Assembly (NCBI GenBank): GCA_028694215.1
Contig: JAQUTW010000004.1
Coordinates: forward strand, 1-64,000
Direction: 5' to 3'
DNA length: 64,000 bases
Origin: Paludibacteraceae bacterium
GTDB taxonomy: Bacteria; Bacteroidota; Bacteroidia; Bacteroidales; Paludibacteraceae
Shown here: in pieces, positions 18,839 through 26,771 of the stretch
Layout of the letters: each line of letters opens with the position of its first letter
How positions within the stretch are numbered: the stretch's first letter is position 1
The notes under the pieces: model-generated
Database searches by the model: none
The model's input: only the letters and a program-made list of their open reading frames with translations
Told to the model about the DNA's origin: nothing
Position numbers and translations under genes: made by a program

Positions 18839-20563
18839 ATGGAACTTTCAGAACAAGAACAATTTAGACGTCAAAGTTTACAAACAATGCGTGATATGGG
18901 TCTCAATCCGTATCCGGCAGCAATGTATCCGACAGATGCTTTCTCGACAGAGATAAAAGATAATTTTAAAGACGATGAAGAACCAAAACGTGTGGTTTGT
19001 GTTGCGGGACGTATTATGAGTCGTCGTATTATGGGCAAAGCTTCATTTGTTGAACTTCAAGATTCAAAAGGACGTATACAGGTATATGTGTCACGTGATG
19101 ATATTTCAACAGAAGCGCAACCGGAAATGTACAACATCGTTTTCAAAAAATTACTTGATATTGGCGATTTCATCGGTATAAAAGGTTTTGTATTTCGCAC
19201 ACAAATGGGTGAAATAAGCATACATTGTCAGGAGTTGACAGTCTTGAGTAAATCTTTACGTCCGTTACCTGTTGTAAAATATAAAGACGGAGTGGCTTAC
19301 GATAAATTTGATGATCCTGAGTTGCGCGCTCGTCAGCGCTATGTCGATTTAGTAGTTAACGACGGTGTAAAAGAGACCTTTTTGAAGCGTGCCACCATTT
19401 TGCGTACATTGCGTACAGTGCTTGACGAAGCGGGTTATACGGAAGTAGAAACACCTTCGTTGCAAAATATTGCAGGTGGAGCAAGTGCGCGTCCGTTTAT
19501 TACGCATTTCAATGCTTTGGATACCGATATGTATTTGCGCATTGCGACGGAATTATATTTGAAACGTCTTATTGTTGGCGGATTTGAAGGAGTTTATGAA
19601 ATAGGTAAAAATTTCCGTAACGAAGGTATGGATAAAAATCATAATCCGGAATTTACATGTATGGAATTATATGTACAGTATAAGGATTATAATTGGATGA
19701 TGGATTTTACAGAGAAGCTTCTGGAACGCATCTGTATTTCGGTAAATGGTTGCAGCGAGAGCTTCATTGATGGCCAAACTATCTCATTCAAAGCGCCTTA
19801 TCGCCGTTTACCGATTCTCGATGCCATAAAAGAAAAAACAGGTTACGATTTGAACGATAAATCGGAAGATGAAATTCGCACAGTTTGCAAAGAGTTGAAA
19901 ATGGAGATTGACGATACGATGGGCAAAGGTAAACTGATTGATGAAATTTTTGGCGAGTTTTGCGAAGGTACATTTATTCAACCGACTTTTATTACCGATT
20001 ATCCTGTCGAAATGTCGCCGTTGACCAAGATGCACCGTACTAAAAAAGGTCTGACGGAACGTTTTGAGTTAATAGTTAATGGTAAGGAATTGGCTAATGC
20101 TTATAGCGAGTTGAACGACCCGATAGATCAGGAAGAACGTTTCAAAGAGCAGATGCGTTTAGCCGACAAAGGCGATGATGAAGCGATGATTATTGATCAG
20201 GACTTTTTACGGGCTTTACAATACGGTATGCCGCCAACATCTGGCATTGGTATCGGTATTGACCGTTTGGCAATGTTTATGACCGGACAAACTACCATAC
20301 AGGAAGTGTTGTTGTTCCCACAAATGAAACCAGAAAAAGTGCAGGTAAAAGATTCTGTCGAAAAATACACGGCAATAGGTGTGCCCGAAGAATGGGTAGA
20401 ACCATTACAGAAACTTGGTTTTGATATGGTTGACAAATTGGAAGGGCAGAATCCTAATAAGTTACATCAAGATTTGTGCGGCTACAACAAGAAAAATAAA
20501 CTTGGTTTGGCAAATCCCGCCAAAGAATTAGTAGAAAAATGGATAGGTCCATTGTGGGAATAA
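18839..20563 (+). CDS. lysS: Lysyl-tRNA synthetase, class II
   Basis: 574 aa. An N-terminal OB-fold anticodon-binding domain (about 45-150) precedes the class II core with motif 2 (NFRNEGMDKNHNPEFT) and motif 3 (GIGIGIDRLAMFMTG). The usual ~500-residue enzyme is extended by about 70 residues with EEWVEPLQKLGFDMVDKLEGQN, an extension seen in Bacteroidota LysS. It charges tRNA-Lys. Confidence 0.95.
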   Translation: MELSEQEQFRRQSLQTMRDMGLNPYPAAMYPTDAFSTEIKDNFKDDEEPKRVVCVAGRIMSRRIMGKASFVELQDSKGRIQVYVSRDDISTEAQPEMYNIVFKKLLDIGDFIGIKGFVFRTQMGEISIHCQELTVLSKSLRPLPVVKYKDGVAYDKFDDPELRARQRYVDLVVNDGVKETFLKRATILRTLRTVLDEAGYTEVETPSLQNIAGGASARPFITHFNALDTDMYLRIATELYLKRLIVGGFEGVYEIGKNFRNEGMDKNHNPEFTCMELYVQYKDYNWMMDFTEKLLERICISVNGCSESFIDGQTISFKAPYRRLPILDAIKEKTGYDLNDKSEDEIRTVCKELKMEIDDTMGKGKLIDEIFGEFCEGTFIQPTFITDYPVEMSPLTKMHRTKKGLTERFELIVNGKELANAYSELNDPIDQEERFKEQMRLADKGDDEAMIIDQDFLRALQYGMPPTSGIGIGIDRLAMFMTGQTTIQEVLLFPQMKPEKVQVKDSVEKYTAIGVPEEWVEPLQKLGFDMVDKLEGQNPNKLHQDLCGYNKKNKLGLANPAKELVEKWIGPLWE

Positions 20564-20813
20564 AAAAGAAGCAATGTTACTAATAGCCCTTTAATGCGTT
20601 TTGATATCAAAACTTTGGTTGGGCACATTCCTGTTTAGGAAAGGTTTACCTAAAAATGTATCCCGTATTAAGAAGTTCTGTGCTACTAATAGATTAGTGT
20701 TTTATTTATACCGTATTAGGAGTAAAAATAATAAAAATAAAACATATCATTCTCAGTTGGATTTATCAAACTGTGTAGTTAAAGAGTTTTTTATTTTTGA
20801 TAGTTTCGGATTT
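20564..20813. other. Intergenic gap between convergent lysS and nadC
   Basis: 250 bp with no convincing gene; the 20601-20939 ORF overlaps the end of nadC and has no coding look. It contains a perfect 16-bp palindrome, GTTTTGATATCAAAAC (20598-20613), 35 bp after lysS, possibly a protein site. No clear terminator stem with a T-tract was seen. Confidence 0.5.
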
Positions 20814-21656
20814 TTATTTTACCGCTTTAAAGCTCATATCAAGGCTTTTGACGGAGTGGGTGAGTGCACCTACGGAAATAAAGTCCACACCACATTCGGC
20901 ATATTGACGCAGTGTGTCAAACGTGATTCCACCAGATGATTCTGTTTCATATTTTCCGTCAATCATTTCTACGGCTTTTTTTGTGTCGACAGGTGTAAAA
21001 TTGTCGAGCATAATTCTGTTAACGCCTCCAACTGCCATTACTTGGCATATTTCGTCAAAATTGCGTACTTCTATTTCTATTTTCAGATTTTTGCCTTTTG
21101 ATTTACAATACTCTTTTGCGCGTGTGATGGCTTTCTCTATTCCGCCTGCAAAATCTATGTGGTTGTCTTTGAGCAATATCATGTCGTACAATCCTATGCG
21201 GTGATTGCAGCCTCCGCCTATCTTTACAGCTTCTTTTTCGAGCAAACGCAGTCCAGGAGTGGTTTTTCGTGTGTCGAGCACACGTGTATGTGTTCCTTCA
21301 AGTTGTTTTATATATTCGGCGGTGCGTGTGGCAATGCCGCTCATACGCTGCATCACATTGAGCATTAAGCGTTCTGTCTGTAATAACGATTGTACGCGTC
21401 CTTCAACTATAAATGCAATATCACCGATTTTTATACGGTCGCCATCGTGCAGAAACTGTGTCATTTTCAGCTCGGGGTCGAACGCATGAAAAATACGTTT
21501 GGCAATTTCCACTCCGGCTAAAACACCATTTTCTTTAATAATGAGTTGCGATTTTCCCATTGCGTCGGCAGGAATGCACGACAGGGTAGTGTGGTCTCCG
21601 TCGCCGATGTCTTCGGCAAACCAAAGTTTAATGAGCGCGTCAAGATTGTCAATCAT
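20814..21656 (-). CDS. nadC: Nicotinate-nucleotide pyrophosphorylase (quinolinate phosphoribosyltransferase)
   Basis: 280 aa. Converts quinolinate and PRPP to nicotinate mononucleotide in de novo NAD synthesis. Typical features: EDIGDGDHTT near the N-terminus, VLDTRKTTPGLRLLEKEAVKIGGGCNHRIGLYD (PRPP/quinolinate site), KIEIEV and the C-terminal ESSGGI and GVDFISVGALTHS. It overlaps the DUF4783 gene by 8 bp, a pairing seen in many Bacteroidota. Confidence 0.95.
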   Translation of the reverse strand: MIDNLDALIKLWFAEDIGDGDHTTLSCIPADAMGKSQLIIKENGVLAGVEIAKRIFHAFDPELKMTQFLHDGDRIKIGDIAFIVEGRVQSLLQTERLMLNVMQRMSGIATRTAEYIKQLEGTHTRVLDTRKTTPGLRLLEKEAVKIGGGCNHRIGLYDMILLKDNHIDFAGGIEKAITRAKEYCKSKGKNLKIEIEVRNFDEICQVMAVGGVNRIMLDNFTPVDTKKAVEMIDGKYETESSGGITFDTLRQYAECGVDFISVGALTHSVKSLDMSFKAVK

Positions 21657-22038
21657 CTGCGTTTTCTATTCGTAATTGTTGAATTAAATTATTTTTGATA
21701 AGTAACGACACACGATAATGACCGTTGGTCGTTTCCAAATCACCTATCATAAATTGTGATTTTTCTTTGGCGCCTTTATGCATCATCACAAATTTTAATG
21801 GCGGATTCTTTTTGAAGAAATTGCTTAAGATAGTTTTTGTCTGTTGCTTATTGAAGACATTATCTGTGTTTTGGATAGTCAGTTCTACGTTGTTGTTCAG
21901 ATGTATGGCTATGCCTTCACTATAACCACTATTAAATGCGGCTGTAACGTCATCTGCAACATTGGTCTGTGAGAATACCAATTGCGAAACGACGGTAAAG
22001 ATGGCTGTTAAAAGCAAACACAATTTTCTTTTTTTCAT
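21649..22038 (-). CDS. DUF4783 family exported protein
   Basis: 129 aa with signal peptide (LCLLLTAIFTVVSQLVFSQ). The mature part is a small alpha+beta fold: FNSGYSEGIAIHLNNNVELTI, then KTILSNFFKKNPP and GHYRVSLLIKNN, resembling NTF2-like proteins. It is translationally coupled to nadC. Biochemical role unknown. Confidence 0.8.
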   Translation of the reverse strand: MKKRKLCLLLTAIFTVVSQLVFSQTNVADDVTAAFNSGYSEGIAIHLNNNVELTIQNTDNVFNKQQTKTILSNFFKKNPPLKFVMMHKGAKEKSQFMIGDLETTNGHYRVSLLIKNNLIQQLRIENADD

Positions 22039-22199
22039 AGCTTGCTTATATTGTTATTGAAAAAACATATCAAATTTCATACCAAAGTCGTATTTTCAAA
22101 ATAATTTTATGGCATAATTTGTATTCTCGGGCAAAGATAGTGATTTTTTATGATGTGGCGATATTATTGATACAGCTTTTTAGTTAAAAGCTGAAAATA

Positions 22200-22232
22200 A
22201 AAAAGTTGACAAATTTAATTTGTCAACTTTTT
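22200..22232. terminator. Perfect 33-nt palindromic terminator at the host-prophage edge
   Basis: A 16-nt arm AAAAAGTTGACAAATT and its exact complement flank a single T. With A and T tracts on both sides it can act in both directions. On the minus strand it directly follows the tRNA-3'-end-like sequence, as if it were the terminator of a former tRNA gene. A smaller repeat CAGCTTTT/AAAAGCTG lies at 22173-22193. Confidence 0.75.
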
Positions 22233-22377
22233 GTGGTGCCACCAGCACTAATCCGTTAAATGCCATTTATTGTAATTTGTTGTCATACAGTCTTTTTGAC
22301 AATTCCCGATACACACTAAAATGCCATATAATCGTAGGTAGTTCAACGATTTTAGTCCGTGTTTTAGTCCGTGCCAC
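22233..22377. other. Probable left attachment site and integrase arm repeats
   Basis: On the minus strand 22233-22244 reads CTGGTGGCACCAC, like the 3' end of a tRNA with encoded CCA, a common integration target. The rest resembles an att arm region: tandem repeats of TTTTAGTCCGTG at 22350-22361 and 22362-22373, and two related copies of GTGCCAC...ATCCGTTrAAT at 22236-22260 and 22372-22389. The int gene ends inside the last one. The right end of the element lies outside the window, so the core cannot be verified here. Confidence 0.5.
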
Positions 22378-23688
22378 TTATCCGTTGAATTTGTCCATTT
22401 CTGAACGTTTGAACTCATCGACAATTGCTATGTAAGGTTTCATCGCCTCGTAGTTCTTATGTCCAGTCCAACGCATAACGACTTCCGCCGGAATGCCAAG
22501 ACGTAGTGCGTTCACCACGAAAGTTCTTCGTGCGGCGTGTGTCGAAAGAAGTTCGTATTTCATCAATGTTTCCTCGTGCCTTTTGTTGCCGATGTAGTAA
22601 ACTCTTTTTATTGGAGTGTCGAAGCAGCAGTACTCGCCTATCTCTTTTATGAACACGTTCATCTTTTGGTTAGTAGGCACAGGAAGGCATTTGTTGTTCT
22701 TGAAGTCGCAGTCCTTGTATTTTTCAAGTATAGCCTTTGAGTATTTGTTCAGCTCGATTCTTAAATCATCGCTCGTCTTTTGTGTTACTATTTCGATGTA
22801 GCCGTCGTGAACGTCTTGCCGTTGCAGTTTAACAACGTCAGAATAGCGAAGCGAAGTGAAGCAGCAGAAGCAGAACACGTCCCTCGCCCTGTCAAGGTAA
22901 GGGCTTGGCATTTCCGTATTGTACATCATTTGCAGTTCGTCCCATGTAAGGTAAACGATTGCATCGTGTATGTCAGTTCCTTTGAGTTTCGCAGAAAACA
23001 GTTCTATTGCTTTTCCGTTGTAGTAACCGTTTTTTCTTGCCCAGCGCATAAACCACTTGAAGTAGTAGATGTATTTCCGTGTGCTTGAATTTTCGTAACC
23101 TCCCTGAATGAAATAGTTTGTCGCACGATTGAAGAAAGCAACGTCAATATCGTTAATATCCATATCGTGTTCAACGATGTTTTCAAGATGCTTTCGCAAC
23201 GACTTGAATTTTTTGATTGTACCGGCAGACCACGAGGAAGAAATGCTTTCAGAATCAATGAAGTTGTCGAAAAGTTCAAACATAGAGTTGTGGCACTTGT
23301 CCTCTTTTGATTTCCCAAGCGCAAGTTCCATTTCGTTTTTTAGTTGGAATTTGTCAGGTATGTTTCCAGCCAACTCGTATCTGTTGAATATTTCGTCAGC
23401 AGTTGATTCGTATGCTGCAATTTCTCTGTTTATTTCACTTGCCGATATGTTATAATGAAACGTGTTGTTCTTGCATCGCATCGTTTCGTAACTCCATTTG
23501 CTTTTTTCTACTTTATACTGAATGAACAACGATACGATGTTTTGATTCCAGCGTATTCGGAATCTGATTCCGTATTGTTCCGGCAATATGTTGTATTTGC
23601 GCTTCACTTGTTTACTGATGATTGAAACATTCCGCCTTTTCCGAGTATTATGTAGTTCGCTGAAATTCCGTAGCTTTCGCATATCCAC
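22378..23688 (-). CDS. int: Tyrosine recombinase (phage integrase)
   Basis: 436 aa, Bacteroidota-type integrase with an N-terminal arm-binding domain, a SAM-like core-binding domain (about 132-225) and a catalytic domain. Catalytic residues are all present: Arg281 (TSLRYSD), Lys304, His384 and Arg387 (STHAARRTF), His410 (WTGHKNY) and Tyr419. It integrates and excises the prophage. It is the last gene of the leftward lysogeny operon, next to the putative attL. The listed start overlaps the preceding gene by 85 bp; no later Met gives a full N-terminal domain. Confidence 0.95.
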   Translation of the reverse strand: MDMRKLRNFSELHNTRKRRNVSIISKQVKRKYNILPEQYGIRFRIRWNQNIVSLFIQYKVEKSKWSYETMRCKNNTFHYNISASEINREIAAYESTADEIFNRYELAGNIPDKFQLKNEMELALGKSKEDKCHNSMFELFDNFIDSESISSSWSAGTIKKFKSLRKHLENIVEHDMDINDIDVAFFNRATNYFIQGGYENSSTRKYIYYFKWFMRWARKNGYYNGKAIELFSAKLKGTDIHDAIVYLTWDELQMMYNTEMPSPYLDRARDVFCFCCFTSLRYSDVVKLQRQDVHDGYIEIVTQKTSDDLRIELNKYSKAILEKYKDCDFKNNKCLPVPTNQKMNVFIKEIGEYCCFDTPIKRVYYIGNKRHEETLMKYELLSTHAARRTFVVNALRLGIPAEVVMRWTGHKNYEAMKPYIAIVDEFKRSEMDKFNG

Positions 23689-23879
23689 TTAATCCATTCG
23701 GGTTTAAGTGTGCGTGTGTCAGGCTCTTTCCTTATCAGCAGGAAATTCCGTCTGTCTATTCCGAACTCCCTTGTGAACGTCTGAACGCCTCGTATCTTTT
23801 TTGATGACACGAGAATCTCGAGCGCTTCAAAGAAACGTTTCGTTATGTACATTCCATCGTCAGAAACCATTGTTGCCAA
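23604..23879 (-). CDS. Small helix-turn-helix-like protein
   Basis: 91 aa. The C-terminal half (PEWIKWICESYGISANYIILGKGGMF) resembles the end of lambda-repressor-like HTH domains, where a tyrosine/glycine turn comes before GKGxMF. RGVQTFTREFGIDRRNFLLIRK could be the recognition helices. It may regulate lysogeny or excision. It overlaps int and is followed upstream by another small gene. Confidence 0.6.
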   Translation of the reverse strand: MATMVSDDGMYITKRFFEALEILVSSKKIRGVQTFTREFGIDRRNFLLIRKEPDTRTLKPEWIKWICESYGISANYIILGKGGMFQSSVNK

Positions 23880-24060
23880 GTATATAGTTAAGTTCCGATA
23901 AGTATTCTGTTACGTCCGATAAGTCATCTCCGGCTACCGTCTTTTTGTCGAGTTCAAGTTGTGCCGCAAGATGTTCCTGCTTTACCATATCAACGTCGAG
24001 TTCCTTATTGACGTATGATTTGTAGATGTTGATGATATTCGTGTACTGCTGTCGTGTCAT
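23860..24060 (-). CDS. Small hypothetical protein of the lysogeny operon
   Basis: 66 aa, mostly helical and acidic (AGDDLSDVTEYLSELNYILG). It overlaps both neighbours by 4-20 bp, which supports translation. No family recognised. Confidence 0.5.
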   Translation of the reverse strand: MTRQQYTNIINIYKSYVNKELDVDMVKQEHLAAQLELDKKTVAGDDLSDVTEYLSELNYILGNNGF

Positions 24061-25097
24061 ATCAGTTTGTGAAGTGCTGCTGATAGTTGTTCTGAATATT
24101 TGTATATGTCGTCAATGGATTCGATTTGTGTCCAATCGTATTGACCGTCTTGAAAAGCTATTCTTTTGCTGTATTGCTTTAATGATAACCTGCAAATCCA
24201 TTTCCAACGGTTATCATCAATGTATATAAGAAAGTATGCCTTGAAATCCTTGTATGTTATCCGTGAAACGTCAATGTCCTTGCGAAGAATGTTTTTGACT
24301 ATCAGAAACGCATCGATTTCCTCGTCAGTCGTTATAATGCCGTCAGAATCGGAAGCGTTTTCGGTTGCCTCTTGTGCCGGTTCTGCGTTTTGTTCTATCG
24401 CATTTGTCAGCCTGTCTTGTATAACATCGTTGATATATGCCAAGATTGCTTTCTTGACTATCGGTGTGCACTGCTCAATCAGTTTCGCCGAATACTTTCC
24501 GTCGTTGATTGACTTTGTGAAATAGCGGACAAATTCTTCCGATGGGTTTACAAAGTCTTGTTCAATGACGCTTTTTATCGCCAACGTTTTTTGAAGCAAT
24601 TCCGCAGTGCTTAAAATGTCGCTTTCGTTGAAGTATGATTTGTGGAACTTCTTCAGCTGCTCGATGTCAGTTTCTTTCAGGTCTGTTATGTCAATATCCA
24701 AGAAAGGCTTTTCGTCCATTATATTAGAGCGTTCAAGGTCTGTGAAGAACTTGTATCGAACTCCGTTTGTCAGAAGCGCAAATCTCGCCTTTGACGGCGT
24801 GAAGTATTTGTACAGTTGCTTGTCGTGCGCATCAAGATTCACGGCGCAATGTTTGCACTCAATCAGCAGTATCGGCTTTCCGCTTTGGAATATTGCGTAA
24901 TCCACTTTGTCGCCGTTTTTGGTTGGTGCATCGCACGTGTATTCCGGCTTTACTTCCTGCGGCTCAAATATGTTATATCCGAGAGCCTGAATCATCGGGA
25001 GTATCAGCGAGTTCTTTGTCGCTTCTTCCGTAGCAATGTTATCCTTGTTTTTCTCGTAGCGGTCTGCTATTTGAAGAACTGCATCTTTAAAGTCCAT
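24057..25097 (-). CDS. Type I restriction HsdR-N-like nuclease domain protein
   Basis: 346 aa. The N-terminal 200 residues resemble the HsdR N-terminal domain: conserved EEATKNSLILPMIQALGYNIF, then a PD-(D/E)XK core with Asp66 (KVDYAIF), Glu80 and Lys82 (PILLIECK), then FALLTNGVRYKFFTDL. There is no helicase. The C-terminal 90 residues (about 255-346) form a second small domain. It is cotranscribed with the repressor, so it should be expressed in the lysogen; a role in protecting the lysogen against other phages is plausible but unproven. Confidence 0.72.
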   Translation of the reverse strand: MDFKDAVLQIADRYEKNKDNIATEEATKNSLILPMIQALGYNIFEPQEVKPEYTCDAPTKNGDKVDYAIFQSGKPILLIECKHCAVNLDAHDKQLYKYFTPSKARFALLTNGVRYKFFTDLERSNIMDEKPFLDIDITDLKETDIEQLKKFHKSYFNESDILSTAELLQKTLAIKSVIEQDFVNPSEEFVRYFTKSINDGKYSAKLIEQCTPIVKKAILAYINDVIQDRLTNAIEQNAEPAQEATENASDSDGIITTDEEIDAFLIVKNILRKDIDVSRITYKDFKAYFLIYIDDNRWKWICRLSLKQYSKRIAFQDGQYDWTQIESIDDIYKYSEQLSAALHKLI

Positions 25098-25099
25098 AG

Positions 25100-25471
25100 T
25101 TATTTCTTGGTTAAGTTATTAATTGTTTCCTGTTGGTTTTCTATTATTGTAATCAACCGTTCCAAACTTCTGCTGTTTCTGTTATGTATTTCTACGTTAA
25201 TTTCGCCTTGACTGATTAGTTTGTCCAACCGTGTTGTTTCCGTATCGTCTAACAGTTTTTTCTTTGTTTGTTTATCTGATGATTGCGTATTTGCAACTTC
25301 ATCGTCCGAAATCATTGAACGCAATATTGCGTGTTTTGATGCAGGTATTTTTTTTCCTGCTTCCCAATTCTGCACGGTTCTAATTGAAACGCCAATCATT
25401 TCAGCAAGTTTTTCCTGTGAAATATCTAATTTGTCACGTATTGTTTTTATATATAAATCGTTCATATTCAA
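25100..25471 (-). CDS. XRE-family repressor, CI-like
   Basis: 123 aa. Residues 8-55 are a classical HTH_3 domain (LDISQEKLAEMIGVSIRTVQNWEAGKKIP); the rest is a linker and a coiled-coil-like C-terminus (ERLITIIENQQETINNLTKK). No RecA-dependent autocleavage domain is present, so induction would need another signal. It is the first leftward gene, opposite the Cro-like gene over a palindromic operator. Confidence 0.82.
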   Translation of the reverse strand: MNMNDLYIKTIRDKLDISQEKLAEMIGVSIRTVQNWEAGKKIPASKHAILRSMISDDEVANTQSSDKQTKKKLLDDTETTRLDKLISQGEINVEIHNRNSRSLERLITIIENQQETINNLTKK

Positions 25472-25498
25472 CAGTTTAAGTGTGTTGATGAAAATAAT

Positions 25499-25551
25499 TA
25501 TGAAATATTGCGTATTTTTCTTTGTTCATTACGAAATATTTCGTATCTTTG
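25499..25551 (+). promoter_or_regulatory. Rightward early promoter with two repressor operators
   Basis: TTTG (25521-25524), 19 bp, then TATCTTTG (25544-25551): a perfect Bacteroidota promoter. A 16-bp palindrome TACGAAATATTTCGTA (25530-25545) fills the spacer and touches the -7 box. A second copy with two mismatches, TATGAAATATTGCGTA, lies at 25499-25514. Binding at the first site would block the early promoter. The two sites are 31 bp apart, about three helical turns. Confidence 0.8.
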
Positions 25552-25638
25552 CCAACAATAATAATATCAATTTTATTGGTGCAAATATAGTGATTTTATT
25601 GTGATTACAATTTATGTACTAACAAAAAAACGTAAAAA

Positions 25639-25863
25639 ATGACACAGACTTATCAAAATTTAAAGGATTTCGCAGACGAATTTGTGAGTAAAGGCGGAAC
25701 AAAAAAAGAGTTGCAGCGTAAGATTGCTGCCGAACTTGGCGTATCTGTAAACACGGCCATTAATTGGACTTGTTTGGATAGCAGGACTTCAAACCAGAAG
25801 ATGCTCGAAAAATTGTCCGAAATGACAGGCATTCCGCAAGAAAACTTGTTCCGTAGGCATTGA
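25639..25863 (+). CDS. Cro-like HTH protein
   Basis: 74 aa, first rightward gene. Helices KGGTKKELQRKIAAELGVSVNTAINWTC give an HTH of the phage type. Position opposite the repressor across the operator fits a Cro-like regulator of the early operon. It is 4 bp ahead of the LuxR-type gene. Confidence 0.7.
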   Translation: MTQTYQNLKDFADEFVSKGGTKKELQRKIAAELGVSVNTAINWTCLDSRTSNQKMLEKLSEMTGIPQENLFRRH

Positions 25864-25867
25864 TATT

Positions 25868-26410
25868 ATGGAGTACGAATTTTACAACTTCAACGATGAA
25901 GTTTGGTATCGTACCGATACCGACAACGACAAGCTCACAGAGCGAAGCACTGATGTCGTAAACTTCATGCTTGATAAGATTTACAACCTATATCCTGATG
26001 CGTATGCTGCTCTCGATAAGATGTTTAAGGGATTGAATGTCGATATGCGCCTTAAACGTTTCCGTATGGTTCAGCGTTTCTGCAAATGCAATTTTGGCGA
26101 GATTGACAATATCGTTGATATTGACAATTCCGGCAAATTCACGTTTGAGCGTGTTTCCTGCCCTTTGCGGGGCGAATGCCAGCATGAGTGTGTTATCTGC
26201 CAGCCGAAGTTCAACAGCCGAATATCGGCCGCAGAAATGCGTGTGTTGAAACTTGTGTTTGAAGGCAAGACGAAAGAAACGATTTCCGAAACTCTTTTCT
26301 TGTCAGTGAACACAGTTTCAAACCATATCCGAAACGCTTTCGTTCGCATCGGAATCCACTCGAAAGCGGAGTTCATTGATTATGCGCACCGTAACCATTT
26401 ATTCGATTAA
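25868..26410 (+). CDS. Regulator with Cys cluster and LuxR-type HTH
   Basis: 180 aa. The middle part carries a Cys-rich motif (CPLRGECQHECVICQP, about 98-113) likely to bind zinc. The C-terminal 60 residues are a GerE/LuxR-type HTH (AAEMRVLKLVFEGKTKETIS and LSVNTVSNHIRNAFVRIGI). It has no receiver domain. Similar Bacteroidota phage regulators occur in early regions; control of the palindromic promoters later in this phage is one possibility. Confidence 0.78.
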   Translation: MEYEFYNFNDEVWYRTDTDNDKLTERSTDVVNFMLDKIYNLYPDAYAALDKMFKGLNVDMRLKRFRMVQRFCKCNFGEIDNIVDIDNSGKFTFERVSCPLRGECQHECVICQPKFNSRISAAEMRVLKLVFEGKTKETISETLFLSVNTVSNHIRNAFVRIGIHSKAEFIDYAHRNHLFD

Positions 26411-26413
26411 ATT

Positions 26414-26689
26414 ATGAACAGCAATACTCCATTATGGCAATTGACAGTTGGCGAGTTTCAGGACTTGGTAAAATCGTGCGTTGGTGAGGCAAATGTCGTT
26501 CCACCAACAAAAAAGTATTGCTACGGTCTTGACGGCATCGCATCCGTTCTCGGTTGTTCAAGAAGTTCGGCCGCAAGATACAAGAGATTGGGCTTTCTTG
26601 ACGGTGCTATAACGCAAGTAGGTAAGAGCATCGTAATCGATTCTGAAAAAGCCATCGAAATGCTGAAAAAAAATAAGGCAAGGCGCTGA
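26414..26689 (+). CDS. DUF3853 family protein
   Basis: 91 aa. Starts with NTPLWQLTVGEFQDLV, typical of DUF3853, and ends with a MerR/excisionase-like winged HTH (YGLDGIASVLGCSRSSAARYKRLG). Four bp after the LuxR-type gene. Probably a DNA-binding protein, possibly an excisionase or regulator. Confidence 0.75.
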   Translation: MNSNTPLWQLTVGEFQDLVKSCVGEANVVPPTKKYCYGLDGIASVLGCSRSSAARYKRLGFLDGAITQVGKSIVIDSEKAIEMLKKNKARR

Positions 26690-26771
26690 TTTTTAGGTCG
26701 TTAAATTTTTTTATATCAAAAATTTTCATTATCTTTACAACTGTAAACCAGATACTTAACTAACAAGAATT
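26685..26771 (+). promoter_or_regulatory. Repeated intergenic promoter cassette, copy A
   Basis: GCTGATTTTTAGGTCGTTAA followed by a T-rich tract, the -7 box TATCTTTA (26730-26737) and the leader ACTTAACTAACAAG before ATG. The first 60 bp match copy B almost exactly; the leader matches copies C-F. Confidence 0.75.

Noticed and set aside
20601-20939. 112-aa ORF between lysS and nadC
   Set aside because: Overlaps nadC antisense, has no promoter or family pattern, and amino-acid composition looks random.
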